This document shows, piece by piece, positions 18,235 through 27,527 of a stretch of 64,000 bases of DNA. How positions within the stretch are numbered: the stretch's first letter is position 1; every line of letters starts with the position of its first letter. Below the pieces are notes generated by a model that worked only from the letters and a program-made list of their open reading frames with translations, did no database searches and was not told the origin of the DNA. The position numbers were made by a program, and so were the translations under genes. Location of the stretch: contig OZ220707.1 in assembly GCA_965116685.1 (NCBI GenBank), positions 1,116,001 through 1,180,000 of the forward strand, in the 5' to 3' direction. The DNA is from Bin80 sp965116685. GTDB lineage: Bacteria; Bacteroidota; Rhodothermia; Rhodothermales; Bin80.

Positions 18235-19524
18235 TCAGGCATTCACTGCCCAGACTGCCGGACGGCATCGGCGCTCAAAATCTTCCCGAAAACGCTTGAT
18301 CGTATTGCGTACAGGCCAGGCAGCCGCGTCCGCCAATGCACAAACGGTACGCCCCTCCATTTGATCACAGAGATCAAGTAAAAGATCAAGATCCCGGAGA
18401 TTTCCCTCACCATCATCAATCCGGGTGATCAAATTCTCCATCCACCCTGTACCTTCCCTGCATGGAGTACACTGCCCGCAACTTTCATGGTGATAAAAAT
18501 GTGCGACCCGCCGCAGGAATGCAACCATATCCGTATCCTCGTCCAGAAACAGCATCCCAGCCGTCCCCAACATAGAGCCCGCTTCCCGCAGGCTCTCCAC
18601 ATCCATCGTAACCCCCTCAATCATATCTGCCCGAAGGACTGGTACGGATGCCCCGCCAGGCACAAGTGCTTTGAGTTTTTTATTTCTACGCATTCCTCCA
18701 GCAATCTCGAGCAGATCGGTAATGAGCATTCCCGTTGGATACTCATATACACCTGGGCGATTCACATGCCCCGAAATTCCATAAAGCAGAGGCCCCGGGT
18801 TTTTCTCTGCCCCAATCGCTGCAAACCAGTCCGCCCCTCGATCCAGAATAAGCGGGGCACAAGCTAACGTCTCCACATTGTTGATCGTGGTGGGGTATCC
18901 CCAAATTCCTGATTGTGCCGGAAACGGTGGCTTAATTCGGGGATAGGCCCGTTTCCCTTCAAGAGATTCCATCAAACTGGTCTCCTCACCACATATGTAG
19001 GCACCTGCTCCCTTATGGAGAATGATGTCCATACCGCGATTCGTTCCCAGCATGTTTTGGCCTGCCAACTTTGCGTCATACACTTTTTCCAGTTCCTGCT
19101 CCATATGCGTGACCCAACTTGCATACTCGCCGCGAACATACAAGTAGCATGCTTTGAGGGACATGGCATAGCCGGCAATCAGAATCCCCTCAAACAAGAG
19201 ATGGGGGTTGTACTCCATAAGTTGCCGATCCTTGAACGTCCCTGGTTCACTTTCATCTGCATTACAACACAGGTAGCGGGACACCTCCGGCTTGACTGGG
19301 GGCATGAAACTCCATTTGAGCCCTGTAGGGAACCCTGCTCCTCCCCTGCCGCGCAACCCGCTGCGCTTCATCTCATCCGTCACCTCCTGAGGCTCTATCT
19401 CCTTGACGACCTTGTGCAGGGTCTTATACCCACCACCGGCACGATAGACATCCAGGTGATGCAAATTTTTGACCGGAGGCAGGAGCACCCGCTCATAGGA
19501 CTTCCAGTTCCCCGCCTTCGTCAT
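18235..19524 (-). CDS. nuoF: NADH-quinone oxidoreductase subunit F
   Basis: 429 residues. Holds FMN, the NADH site and one [4Fe-4S] cluster. FMN/NADH motifs GLRGRGGAGFPTGLKW and GAGAYICGEETSLMESLEG are present, and the cluster motif is ESCGQCTPCREG with a fourth cysteine further on (GRTVCALAD). This is the electron entry point of the peripheral arm. It follows nuoE after 64 bp. Confidence 0.97.
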   Translation of the reverse strand: MTKAGNWKSYERVLLPPVKNLHHLDVYRAGGGYKTLHKVVKEIEPQEVTDEMKRSGLRGRGGAGFPTGLKWSFMPPVKPEVSRYLCCNADESEPGTFKDRQLMEYNPHLLFEGILIAGYAMSLKACYLYVRGEYASWVTHMEQELEKVYDAKLAGQNMLGTNRGMDIILHKGAGAYICGEETSLMESLEGKRAYPRIKPPFPAQSGIWGYPTTINNVETLACAPLILDRGADWFAAIGAEKNPGPLLYGISGHVNRPGVYEYPTGMLITDLLEIAGGMRRNKKLKALVPGGASVPVLRADMIEGVTMDVESLREAGSMLGTAGMLFLDEDTDMVAFLRRVAHFYHHESCGQCTPCREGTGWMENLITRIDDGEGNLRDLDLLLDLCDQMEGRTVCALADAAAWPVRNTIKRFREDFERRCRPAVWAVNA

Positions 19525-19588
19525 AATACGTCTCTCATTCTGTCCTGAAATAAGGCCTTTGGATGCATGACAGGATTCTTCAAGGAGA

Positions 19589-20263
19589 TTACTGGGTCCG
19601 TTCTGAGCGTGGAGGGGTTACGTAACATTCCACCGCTTCCGTATCGGTTCGTCTATTCCCACCCATTTCATCTTCATCCTGCGGCAGCGTAACCGATACA
19701 AACGGCAACGACTTGCCGGCTTCGAGAACCTCTAGTAATTCGTCGACTTTTTCGGGGGTCAGGTTATGGGCATAGGGTCCGTTATTGACCTGCATCATGG
19801 GAGCAGAACCACATGCACCCAGGCACTCTGCCTCCTGCAGGGTATAGCGACCACAGGCCGACGTATGCCCACGCTTTACTCCCAGCTTCTCTTCCAGGTA
19901 AGCCAGAATATCGTAACCACCACAGAACTGACACGAAAAGCATGTACATACATCCAGTACAAACGTCCCTTTCCTTTCTTTGAAGTACTGTGTATAGAAG
20001 GTCGCGACTCCGTAGACCTGCGCATAGGGTAGTGAGAGTTCGGTGGCAACCAGTTGCAAAACCTCGGGTGGGAGGAATCCAAATTTCTCCTGTGCAAGCC
20101 AAAGCACCCACATTACCGCTCCATCCGAGGTTGGATACTGTTGGATCCAATCTGCAATCCTGATCTTTTCTTCCTTCGTAAATGTGAGTTCTTTTTCGGA
20201 AAAATGCGGCTCTGGGTTTGGATCCGGGAGTGCAACCACCGGGTTACGGATAAAATCTGCCAT
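19589..20263 (-). CDS. nuoE: NADH-quinone oxidoreductase subunit E
   Basis: 224 residues from ATG 20263 (MADFIRNPVVAL); the frame is open 14 codons upstream into nuoD. Thioredoxin-like [2Fe-2S] protein: the four ligands are in CTCFSC and ECLGAC. Partner of NuoF. The protein is longer than the usual 160-180 residues, with an N-terminal proline-rich lead and a polar C-terminal tail of about 35 residues (PFVSVTLPQDEDEMGG onward) of unknown role. The start is one base after the nuoD stop. Confidence 0.95.
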   Translation of the reverse strand: MADFIRNPVVALPDPNPEPHFSEKELTFTKEEKIRIADWIQQYPTSDGAVMWVLWLAQEKFGFLPPEVLQLVATELSLPYAQVYGVATFYTQYFKERKGTFVLDVCTCFSCQFCGGYDILAYLEEKLGVKRGHTSACGRYTLQEAECLGACGSAPMMQVNNGPYAHNLTPEKVDELLEVLEAGKSLPFVSVTLPQDEDEMGGNRRTDTEAVECYVTPPRSERTQ

Positions 20264-20264
20264 G

Positions 20265-21581
20265 CTACCTGTCCGCCTCCCCCATAACTGGATCAATGGA
20301 GCCAATCAGCACGACAATATCGGCAACTGGATGTCCTTCCATCATAGATTCCAAACCCTGCAAATTGGTGAAGGAAGGTGCATTTAGACGTGCACGCCAT
20401 GGGCATCCGGTTCCATCACTTTCAAGATAAAACCCCAACTCCCCTTTCGGGGATTCAATTGCATGATAGGCTGTGACTCCTTTGGGGGGTGTAACCCCCG
20501 TCTCCGTGTACATGAAGTCATGTATCATTCCCTCCATGGAATAGTACACCTCATCCTTGGATGGGTAGGCTTTCTTCGCATCATCCGTACGGATTTCTCC
20601 TTCCGGTAACCGATCTAGGCACTGGTTGATGATCTTGATGCTCTCAAGCATTTCTTCCATGCGAATATGATAGCGTGCTAGACAATCCCCCTCTTCCCGG
20701 AGCGGGATCGTAAAGTCCACCTCGTCATATTTCAGATAGGGTTCAAAGATTCGGATATCATAGGGTACCCCACTGCCACGAAGATTCGGGCCGGTGAGTC
20801 CGAGTTCAATCGCTTCCTCTTTACTGATCACACCAATATCCTTGTTGCGATCAATCCAGATACGGTTGCGGTTGAGAAGTTTCTGCCAGCCCTTGATAAT
20901 TTCTTCATAGCGTGTTACAAAATCACGAATCATCGTGATAGCGGTCGGACTCAGGTCCGTTGCCAACCCACCGATACGGCTGTGAGATACGGTAAAGCGT
21001 GCGCCGGATACTTCATCAAAGATACTATAGAGATCCTCGCGCCCCTGGAAGGTCCACAGAAAAACACTGACCGCCCCTGCATCCATCAGCCCAACTCCCA
21101 ACCACAATAGATGCGAGGAAATACGGGCCAATTCACACATAATCATACGGATCCACTGTGCACGATCAGGGACTTCAATGTTGGCAAGTTTTTCCACCGC
21201 CATACACCACGCCACATTATTTGCATAGGGAGAGAGGTAATCCATGCGATCTGTATAGGGCATGAACTCCTGATAAGTCTTGCTCTCTGCAAGTTTTTCG
21301 ATCCCCCGATGTAAATACCCAATATCCAGGATACACTTCTCAATCCGCTCGCCGTCTAATTTCACGACGCATCGGAGCACACCATGCGTAGCTGGATGCT
21401 GTGGTCCGATATTGAGAGTCATCTCATGCTCAAGCGCATCTTCTACGCGCGAAATTTCAATCCCCCGCTTTGTACTCAGCCATGCATCTTTGCTCTCAAG
21501 TCGTTTGAGCAAAGTCTCGTTGTGTCTGGGCCAGAACGAGAAGATTGCCTCCCGGTCATGATAGGGGGTTGCTACGGACAT
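20265..21581 (-). CDS. nuoD: NADH-quinone oxidoreductase subunit D
   Basis: 438 residues. The 49-kDa quinone-site subunit, related to hydrogenase large subunits. The N-terminal NIGPQHPATHGVLRC loop, with the quinone-pocket histidine, is intact, as are YLHRGIEKL, DRMDYLSPYANN and the C-terminal LVGSIDPVMGEADR-type end (VLIGSIDPVMGEADR). Directly abuts nuoC. Confidence 0.97.
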   Translation of the reverse strand: MSVATPYHDREAIFSFWPRHNETLLKRLESKDAWLSTKRGIEISRVEDALEHEMTLNIGPQHPATHGVLRCVVKLDGERIEKCILDIGYLHRGIEKLAESKTYQEFMPYTDRMDYLSPYANNVAWCMAVEKLANIEVPDRAQWIRMIMCELARISSHLLWLGVGLMDAGAVSVFLWTFQGREDLYSIFDEVSGARFTVSHSRIGGLATDLSPTAITMIRDFVTRYEEIIKGWQKLLNRNRIWIDRNKDIGVISKEEAIELGLTGPNLRGSGVPYDIRIFEPYLKYDEVDFTIPLREEGDCLARYHIRMEEMLESIKIINQCLDRLPEGEIRTDDAKKAYPSKDEVYYSMEGMIHDFMYTETGVTPPKGVTAYHAIESPKGELGFYLESDGTGCPWRARLNAPSFTNLQGLESMMEGHPVADIVVLIGSIDPVMGEADR

Positions 21582-22238
21582 CTATTGTTCCTCTCCTTGG
21601 GGCTCTTGATAACTCTTGGCTGGACTGCCACTGTGGGCAGCCGCAAAGGGATCCATGGTCAACTCCCCTTCGGGGGTCCGTGGAGGAAGCGGCAGGGATC
21701 CTGGGACCCCAAGAAGTGGGAATTCCTTGCGCTGAGGATGATATTCAAAATCCTCCGGCATATACATTCGCCGAAGGTCGGGATGCCCCTCAAAGCGAAT
21801 CCCCAACATATCGTAGCACTCACGCTCATTCCAGTCTGCTGCCTTGAAGAGATCGGTCAGCGACGGAACGACCGCATCCTCTTCGTCAACCAGCACCTTG
21901 AGTCGAAGACGCCTATTGGTTTCCAGGTTCACCATGCCGTAGTACACCTCATAGCGGGGTGCATCCTCACGAAAACGATCAACTCCAGCCAGATCCACCA
22001 AATAGGTGAAGCCCAGTGTTTCCTTCAATGCAGCACAGACCTGCAACAGGGAATCTCGCTTCACAAACGCGGTATGCTCGCCCGCATACACGGACACCTC
22101 CGTAATTGCCCCGGGAAACTGCTCCTTGAGCGTCTCAATCGTGTCTGCCACGTTGGTGGACGCTTTCTCATGCACATTTTTTTCATTTGCATGTGCCTCG
22201 TCAACGGGGGTAAAATGAAACTTAAGTGACTCAGGCAT
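21582..22238 (-). CDS. nuoC: NADH-quinone oxidoreductase subunit C
   Basis: 218 residues. The 30-kDa subunit; family pattern ERECYDMLGIRFEGHPDLRR with the preceding ADWNE is intact, followed by a proline-rich tail. Not fused to nuoD, unlike in enterobacteria. Its start overlaps the end of nuoB by 8 bp, which implies translational coupling. Confidence 0.96.
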   Translation of the reverse strand: MPESLKFHFTPVDEAHANEKNVHEKASTNVADTIETLKEQFPGAITEVSVYAGEHTAFVKRDSLLQVCAALKETLGFTYLVDLAGVDRFREDAPRYEVYYGMVNLETNRRLRLKVLVDEEDAVVPSLTDLFKAADWNERECYDMLGIRFEGHPDLRRMYMPEDFEYHPQRKEFPLLGVPGSLPLPPRTPEGELTMDPFAAAHSGSPAKSYQEPQGEEQ

Positions 22239-22803
22239 CCGCTAGGCTTGACGCATTCAAAGCTACCTTACGGCCCTCGCCAGTCAGCATTTCCGGCTTG
22301 GCTGATTGCGCCGATGACTCTTTCGGTCCACTCGTATAATCCTGGGCCACCGAGTACTCGTTGCGAATTTTCTCTTGAATATCCATCAACGCATGAATGA
22401 CCGCCTCCGGTCTGGGAGGGCAACCGGGGATGTACACATCCACCGGCATAAAATTGTCAATCCCTTGAACGACCCCATAACAACGATGCATGCCCCCGCT
22501 GGATGCACATGCTCCCATTGCAATGCACCATTTTGGATCCGCCATCTGATCCCAGACACGCCGGATGGCGTGTGCCATCTTGTAACTGCACCATCCCGCA
22601 ACGATCATCAGATCGGCCTGACGAGGAGAAAACCGCATTGCCTCACTGCCAAATCGGCCCACATCGTATTTGGGGCCTCCAAACGCCATCATCTCAATGG
22701 CACAGCACGCAAGGCCCATGGGCATCGGCATCAGTGAATTGGACCGTGCCCAATTGACGACCGCATCAACCGTAGTCGTTAAATACCCAGTCGTTGAATC
22801 CAT
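22231..22803 (-). CDS. nuoB: NADH-quinone oxidoreductase subunit B
   Basis: 190 residues. Carries cluster N2, the last iron-sulfur cluster before quinone. Cysteine ligands visible in GLACCAIEMM, MGACASSGG and IPGCPPRPE. The C-terminal 30-40 residues after the core are polar and variable. Follows nuoA after 48 bp. Confidence 0.97.
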   Translation of the reverse strand: MDSTTGYLTTTVDAVVNWARSNSLMPMPMGLACCAIEMMAFGGPKYDVGRFGSEAMRFSPRQADLMIVAGWCSYKMAHAIRRVWDQMADPKWCIAMGACASSGGMHRCYGVVQGIDNFMPVDVYIPGCPPRPEAVIHALMDIQEKIRNEYSVAQDYTSGPKESSAQSAKPEMLTGEGRKVALNASSLADA

Positions 22804-22851
22804 GGCAGAAAAGTTAGTCCAATTTTATGAAATTCTATATACTCTGTTTCG

Positions 22852-23229
22852 CTATTCAAACTCAAGTCCACCCTTTTTGATGTCATACAGCAGTCCCACC
22901 GCGAGAATGGTGATAAATATCGTCACGGCTGCCAGAACTCCCATCCCGATTCCCGCTTCCAGGAAGTGTCGGTGACTGACTGCCCATGGGTATAGGAAGA
23001 CGACCTCAACATCAAACACAATAAAGATCATCGCAACCAGATAGAACTTTACAGAAAATCGCTGATGCGCCGTCCCGATGGGATCCATTCCACTCTCATA
23101 GGCGCTGACCTTTACTCGATTTGGTCTCCGCGGACCAAGGAGTCGCTGAGCAAGAAGCAATGTCAAAGCAAGGCCTGTAGCCAGCCCCAACATAATCAAC
23201 AGTGCGGTAAATTCAGCACTCATATCCAA
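22852..23229 (-). CDS. nuoA: NADH-quinone oxidoreductase subunit A
   Basis: 125 residues, three membrane helices (about 8-28, 63-83, 95-115). Family signatures: YESGMDPIGTAHQRFSVKFY and the acidic segment IVFDVEVVFLYPWA. First gene of the nuo cluster, so the operon promoter should lie in the 320-bp spacer upstream. Confidence 0.96.
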   Translation of the reverse strand: MDMSAEFTALLIMLGLATGLALTLLLAQRLLGPRRPNRVKVSAYESGMDPIGTAHQRFSVKFYLVAMIFIVFDVEVVFLYPWAVSHRHFLEAGIGMGVLAAVTIFITILAVGLLYDIKKGGLEFE

Positions 23230-23549
23230 TTGTCAATTTCATTCTTGATCCCAGACGGACAGTATAATGCTTAAGGATGCGGATTGATGCATTTATCTCA
23301 CCTGTAGTGAGCGAATTTTGGGCGTGAAATGAATCGTCCTGTCAGATTTTGAAAGGTTTCGCTGCACAGCATTCGCTTCCATTATTTGATCGCCAATCCT
23401 ACCCCTCCGGCAACCAGCGAGGAAGCACCGTTCTACGAGATATCTTCCAGATGAATGTTATGCCTCAAAGTGCTTTGTAAACCGGGTTTTTGATCTACCG
23501 GCAGGCGATGGTGGTCGCAGACTAAATCAAAGCATTCCCATCTGTGAAA
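23230..23549. promoter_or_regulatory. Spacer upstream of the nuo operon
   Basis: No convincing gene. Because nuoA is the first of a long leftward run, its promoter is expected here. On the minus strand a -10-like TATACT occurs near 23263, about 35 bases before the nuoA start, but I see no matching -35 and no clear Bacteroidota-type TAnnTTTG box. The call rests mainly on position. Confidence 0.3.
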
Positions 23550-24368
23550 TTACAACTGAAATTGATTTTTGATATTTTGAATGAATGCATCTTCATCCAT
23601 TTCTTTCCGGGAATCCAGCAAATGGTGGGCATCCGCTCCTGCCCGGTAACGCATTTGATTGGAATCATCCGTCGCTGCATCGTAGATCACTTCTGCAACC
23701 AGTTTTGGTGAGGATGGCGCCATCCCTCCGCCAGAGGCAAAGGCCTGCATAACCTTACCGACAACTCCCTGATACTCCAATAATTCAGGTTCATTCTGAA
23801 AATCAAAAGAACGGCCAGCAAAATCTGTAGCGATCAGGCCGGGTTCCACGATTTTAACCTTTACGCCGATCGCATCCATCTCATAGGATAATGCCTCAGA
23901 AATTCCTTCCACCGCAAATTTGGTCCCGTGATACAGGCTGCCCAGTGGAAAAGTCATCTTCCCACCAATTGAGGAAATATTGATGATGGTCCCGGACTGA
24001 TTATTCCGAAAATGAGGCAATACAGCTCTGGTCACATCCAGTAAACCAATCACGTTCGTATTGAACTGTCTCACAATATTTTTTCTGGGAAATGCTTCCA
24101 AGGGACCGTATGCACCATAACCCGCATTATTCAAAAGCACATCAATTTTCCCAAACATCTCAATACCAGACTGAACCGCCTGGTCAATGGAATCCAGGTC
24201 AAGGACATCAAGTTTCGTGACAAGTATATTCGTGATATCGGTCAATTCCTCCTCCTTTTCTGGTGATCGCATGGTAGCGATCACTTTCCACCCATTATCA
24301 TGGAAATGTCTTGCTGTGGCTTTTCCTATTCCACTACTTGCACCTGTGATCAAAATAGTTTTATTCAT
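23550..24368 (-). CDS. Short-chain dehydrogenase/reductase (SDR) family oxidoreductase
   Basis: 272 residues, classical SDR. Nucleotide-binding TGASSGIGKA at the N terminus, NNAGYGAYG in strand 4, catalytic Ser in NISSIGG, and the YHGTK motif with catalytic Tyr and Lys. KVIATMRSPEKEE after strand 2 fits NADP preference (Arg near the adenine ribose). The substrate is not predictable. Stands alone between the nuo spacer and the receptor genes. Confidence 0.93.
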   Translation of the reverse strand: MNKTILITGASSGIGKATARHFHDNGWKVIATMRSPEKEEELTDITNILVTKLDVLDLDSIDQAVQSGIEMFGKIDVLLNNAGYGAYGPLEAFPRKNIVRQFNTNVIGLLDVTRAVLPHFRNNQSGTIINISSIGGKMTFPLGSLYHGTKFAVEGISEALSYEMDAIGVKVKIVEPGLIATDFAGRSFDFQNEPELLEYQGVVGKVMQAFASGGGMAPSSPKLVAEVIYDAATDDSNQMRYRAGADAHHLLDSRKEMDEDAFIQNIKNQFQL

Positions 24369-24555
24369 TTTTTTATTTCCTGGATATGATCGTCAAAAAT
24401 ACTCCTCTCGTGCCCACAGACAACCACCTTTTTTCGTTGACGTAAATTAAAAGTTTCACCCTGGAGCAGGGCGATGTAAAACCGGTCGGAGCCCGCCAAA
24501 TGGGCCTTACGTATTCAAGATATTTAGGGGTTCTATCGTGATTCGTATGGAATGA

Positions 24556-27372
24556 TTAACGCCAGTCCGCGGTATAGGTCAGACGTGCACTTGCAATACG
24601 GCCCAGTCTAGGGGAACCAACAAATTCCCGATGATTGCTGTCGGTCGCATTATTAATGCTGAGATCCACCCGAAGTGCTGGATTGATTTCATAACCAGCA
24701 CCGACATCCAGGACGAAGTAGGAGGGCACATTACCGTCATAGGGCCCCGAAAGCACCCGAAATCCATCTATATAACGACCGGCTGCATTCACGCTGAACC
24801 CACTTCGGTGCTCGTACTGCCCACCAAGCTTAAACTTCAAGCTTGGTGCATTCAAGGCAAGTACCTGATCCTCATTGTCCTCGTTCAATTCTGTATGGTC
24901 AAAAAAGTCATCGCTCACCCAGGACAGGTTCCCGAACAGTGAAAGGGACCGGGATACAAGCACCTGTAGGGATAGATCCGCCCCATAATACTCAATACTT
25001 CCGAAATTGGGATAGGCCAACATGATCTCCGGCACTTCACCGACTCCTGGATTATTCTCATTGGGTTGTACGATTGCAATCGGGGTTGATGGACCTGGGA
25101 GATCGCTCCCTGCAACATCCACCAGTAGTTGAGCAGCCTGCTCCGCACTCAAACCGAAGAGGCCGAGTGCAGCAGAGAGTGTGGCATTATTCGTAATTCC
25201 TGTAGTAATATCCCGAACAAGATCCTGCGCCAAATTTGGAACCAATACCAGTGGCGTATTCACTTGGAGGGAGCCGATGAAATTTTCCTTTGTCGCATAG
25301 TAGACATCCACGGCAACCAATATCTTGTCATCAATAATTCCCTTGTAGCCTACCTCAAAGGCTTGAGATATCGTCTGCTGAAGGGGGGGCACATCATCCA
25401 AATCTGTGATCCCCAAATCTATACCAAACGTACTGAGATTCAACGCCCCCAGAACCCCCGGGCTGAACCCCTCCACCACCGTTGACTCAGGGTTGAACGC
25501 AGACTTCAGCGCTGCAATCAGTGGCAACGGAACATTCAGTCCGGCATTGGCAAGCAGAAGGGCAAAATCTTCATCCGGGATTGCAACCAGTCCCTGATAC
25601 ATCAGTCCATAAACAACTCCCGTACTGATCCCCGCCGGGGTTGGGGCTCCCTCTGCCCCTGGCAATAAACTGGATGCAACAAGATCCGTCGTAGCACCCA
25701 ACCCTAGATAATCTGGATTCCGCGTATAGGTAAAGCCGGTGGCCGCACCTCGTCCACGTACTTTAATATTGCCGGGCAGCACCGCAGCGACGATATCCAG
25801 CCAGTTACTGGTCGCCGAAGGAGATGAGAAACTGCGGTTATAGGTTGCACGGAAGCTTGAGCTTGGATTGGGTTTCAGCACCAGTCCAACACGTGGAGAA
25901 GCCTGAACTTTGTCGACAACATTATTGTAGTCCCCCCGCAATGCCATGGTCAATTCGACACGATCGGTGATGGTTGTCGTCGACTGCGCATACACTCCAT
26001 ATTCATCAATATTATCATGATCCTCATTACGCCCCAGAACCGTTCCTTTTGTATCTGGACGGGTCAACTCAAAATCCACTCCCATGATTAATGACTGTCG
26101 GGCACCAAGTTGCATATCGTACTGGGCCTGCATTACATACTCGCGAGAATGTTCCGTGACCGGCTCTCCTCCGTACACATAGGAATCACCTGAATCGTTG
26201 ATGTTCATGAAAAATTGTGCAAAAAGGCCGCCCTTGGACAACCGTGCCTGAGCAAACGAATACTGATAATTCTCTCCTTGGATCGTGCCGATTCCACTTA
26301 ACAGCGCCCCCTTTATTACACCAGCTCCAGCATTCAAAGACAGAGTGGTCCCAGCTCCCAAACGGAAGGAGAGATCTCCCGCGACGGTATACTTATTAAA
26401 GTCTGTGTCTCGCTTACCGTCCACGAAAATCTGTACTGCATCGTCTGGATCAGGACACTGATCAAATTTACTCGCCTCAAGAAGTGCTGAATCACATTCC
26501 TGAAGGGAAAAATCCACCGCAGTCGCATACGAACCAGTTACCTTGACACCAACGCGGTCCCCCAGCACCCCTGCAACCCTGGCCTGTACATTCATATGGG
26601 ATTGCTCTCCACCACTGATCGAAACCGTAGCCCCTGGATGCGTAAAGGCATCCTTGGTGATGTAATGGATGACACCTGAATCTACCCCCGCACCATAGAG
26701 TGCAGATCCCGGACCGCGTACGACTTCCACCCGATCCAGGTCAACGGAAAGGTTGGGCATCATGCTGTGCAGGTTTACTCCGATCGAAGGGGAACCAGCA
26801 TCCCGATAATCCGTCATGACCAATGTGGCTCCAGAAAATACGTTGCTGAACCCACGCAAAACCACTTCATGCCGGTCTACGCCGGTTTGCGCCATATCAA
26901 GCCCTGTGACATTACGCAGAGACATAACCGTCGAAGGGACAACGGCACGCGCAAGGTCTCCGGCCAGAATTACATCAATGGATGCGGGGGTATCCAATAC
27001 TTTCTCCTGTCGCCGACCAGCAGTAACCTGTATCTGCTCCAGATCTATCCCACTCACCAAAGGCACATCAAGTGTATAGGTTTCTCCCGCGGAGAGATTA
27101 ACTTCGATTTCAACGGACCTGTACCCCGCATAGGATACCCGTATGACACTGCCCCCTCCAGGCAATCCCTCGAGTGTATACTGCCCGGCTTCATCGGTCG
27201 CTGTCCCTTGCCCAGAGCCGACATGAACCACGTTCGCTCCAAGCAGCGGAAGACGACTCTCCGAATCTGTGACGATGCCGGTCACCGAAGCCGATTGAGC
27301 ATAAATCCAACCGGGGGACACAAAAAACAGTAAGAATAAAACGCTACCAAAGATTTTTTTTGTAGTACACAT
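24556..27372 (-). CDS. TonB-dependent outer-membrane receptor (copy 1)
   Basis: About 938 residues from ATG 27372 (MCTTKKIFGSVLFLLFFVSP), which gives a clean signal peptide ending IYAQ; the frame is open 33 codons upstream. Mature domains: carboxypeptidase-regulatory-like fold (SVTGIVTDSESRLPLLGANV), plug (VTAGRRQEKVLDTPASIDVI through VEVVRGPGSALYGAG), and a large barrel ending with an aromatic/positive strand (ARLTYTADWR). No SusD partner is adjacent, so it resembles a siderophore or small-molecule receptor more than a SusC. It is paralogous to the next gene upstream, sharing plug and barrel motifs in the same order. Confidence 0.92.
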   Translation of the reverse strand: MCTTKKIFGSVLFLLFFVSPGWIYAQSASVTGIVTDSESRLPLLGANVVHVGSGQGTATDEAGQYTLEGLPGGGSVIRVSYAGYRSVEIEVNLSAGETYTLDVPLVSGIDLEQIQVTAGRRQEKVLDTPASIDVILAGDLARAVVPSTVMSLRNVTGLDMAQTGVDRHEVVLRGFSNVFSGATLVMTDYRDAGSPSIGVNLHSMMPNLSVDLDRVEVVRGPGSALYGAGVDSGVIHYITKDAFTHPGATVSISGGEQSHMNVQARVAGVLGDRVGVKVTGSYATAVDFSLQECDSALLEASKFDQCPDPDDAVQIFVDGKRDTDFNKYTVAGDLSFRLGAGTTLSLNAGAGVIKGALLSGIGTIQGENYQYSFAQARLSKGGLFAQFFMNINDSGDSYVYGGEPVTEHSREYVMQAQYDMQLGARQSLIMGVDFELTRPDTKGTVLGRNEDHDNIDEYGVYAQSTTTITDRVELTMALRGDYNNVVDKVQASPRVGLVLKPNPSSSFRATYNRSFSSPSATSNWLDIVAAVLPGNIKVRGRGAATGFTYTRNPDYLGLGATTDLVASSLLPGAEGAPTPAGISTGVVYGLMYQGLVAIPDEDFALLLANAGLNVPLPLIAALKSAFNPESTVVEGFSPGVLGALNLSTFGIDLGITDLDDVPPLQQTISQAFEVGYKGIIDDKILVAVDVYYATKENFIGSLQVNTPLVLVPNLAQDLVRDITTGITNNATLSAALGLFGLSAEQAAQLLVDVAGSDLPGPSTPIAIVQPNENNPGVGEVPEIMLAYPNFGSIEYYGADLSLQVLVSRSLSLFGNLSWVSDDFFDHTELNEDNEDQVLALNAPSLKFKLGGQYEHRSGFSVNAAGRYIDGFRVLSGPYDGNVPSYFVLDVGAGYEINPALRVDLSINNATDSNHREFVGSPRLGRIASARLTYTADWR

Positions 27373-27527
27373 CTGTCTATATTTTTTGAATGTTCGACAC
27401 GACACGTTCAAACTGGATGTGCCGGAATCAGCCTCGACCTTATCCTTCGGTAACCTCCGCCATTGCCGCACCCCAGAATCTACCCTCCCCCCAATTTAAC
27501 ACATAGAACCATAGGTTGCTGCACGAC

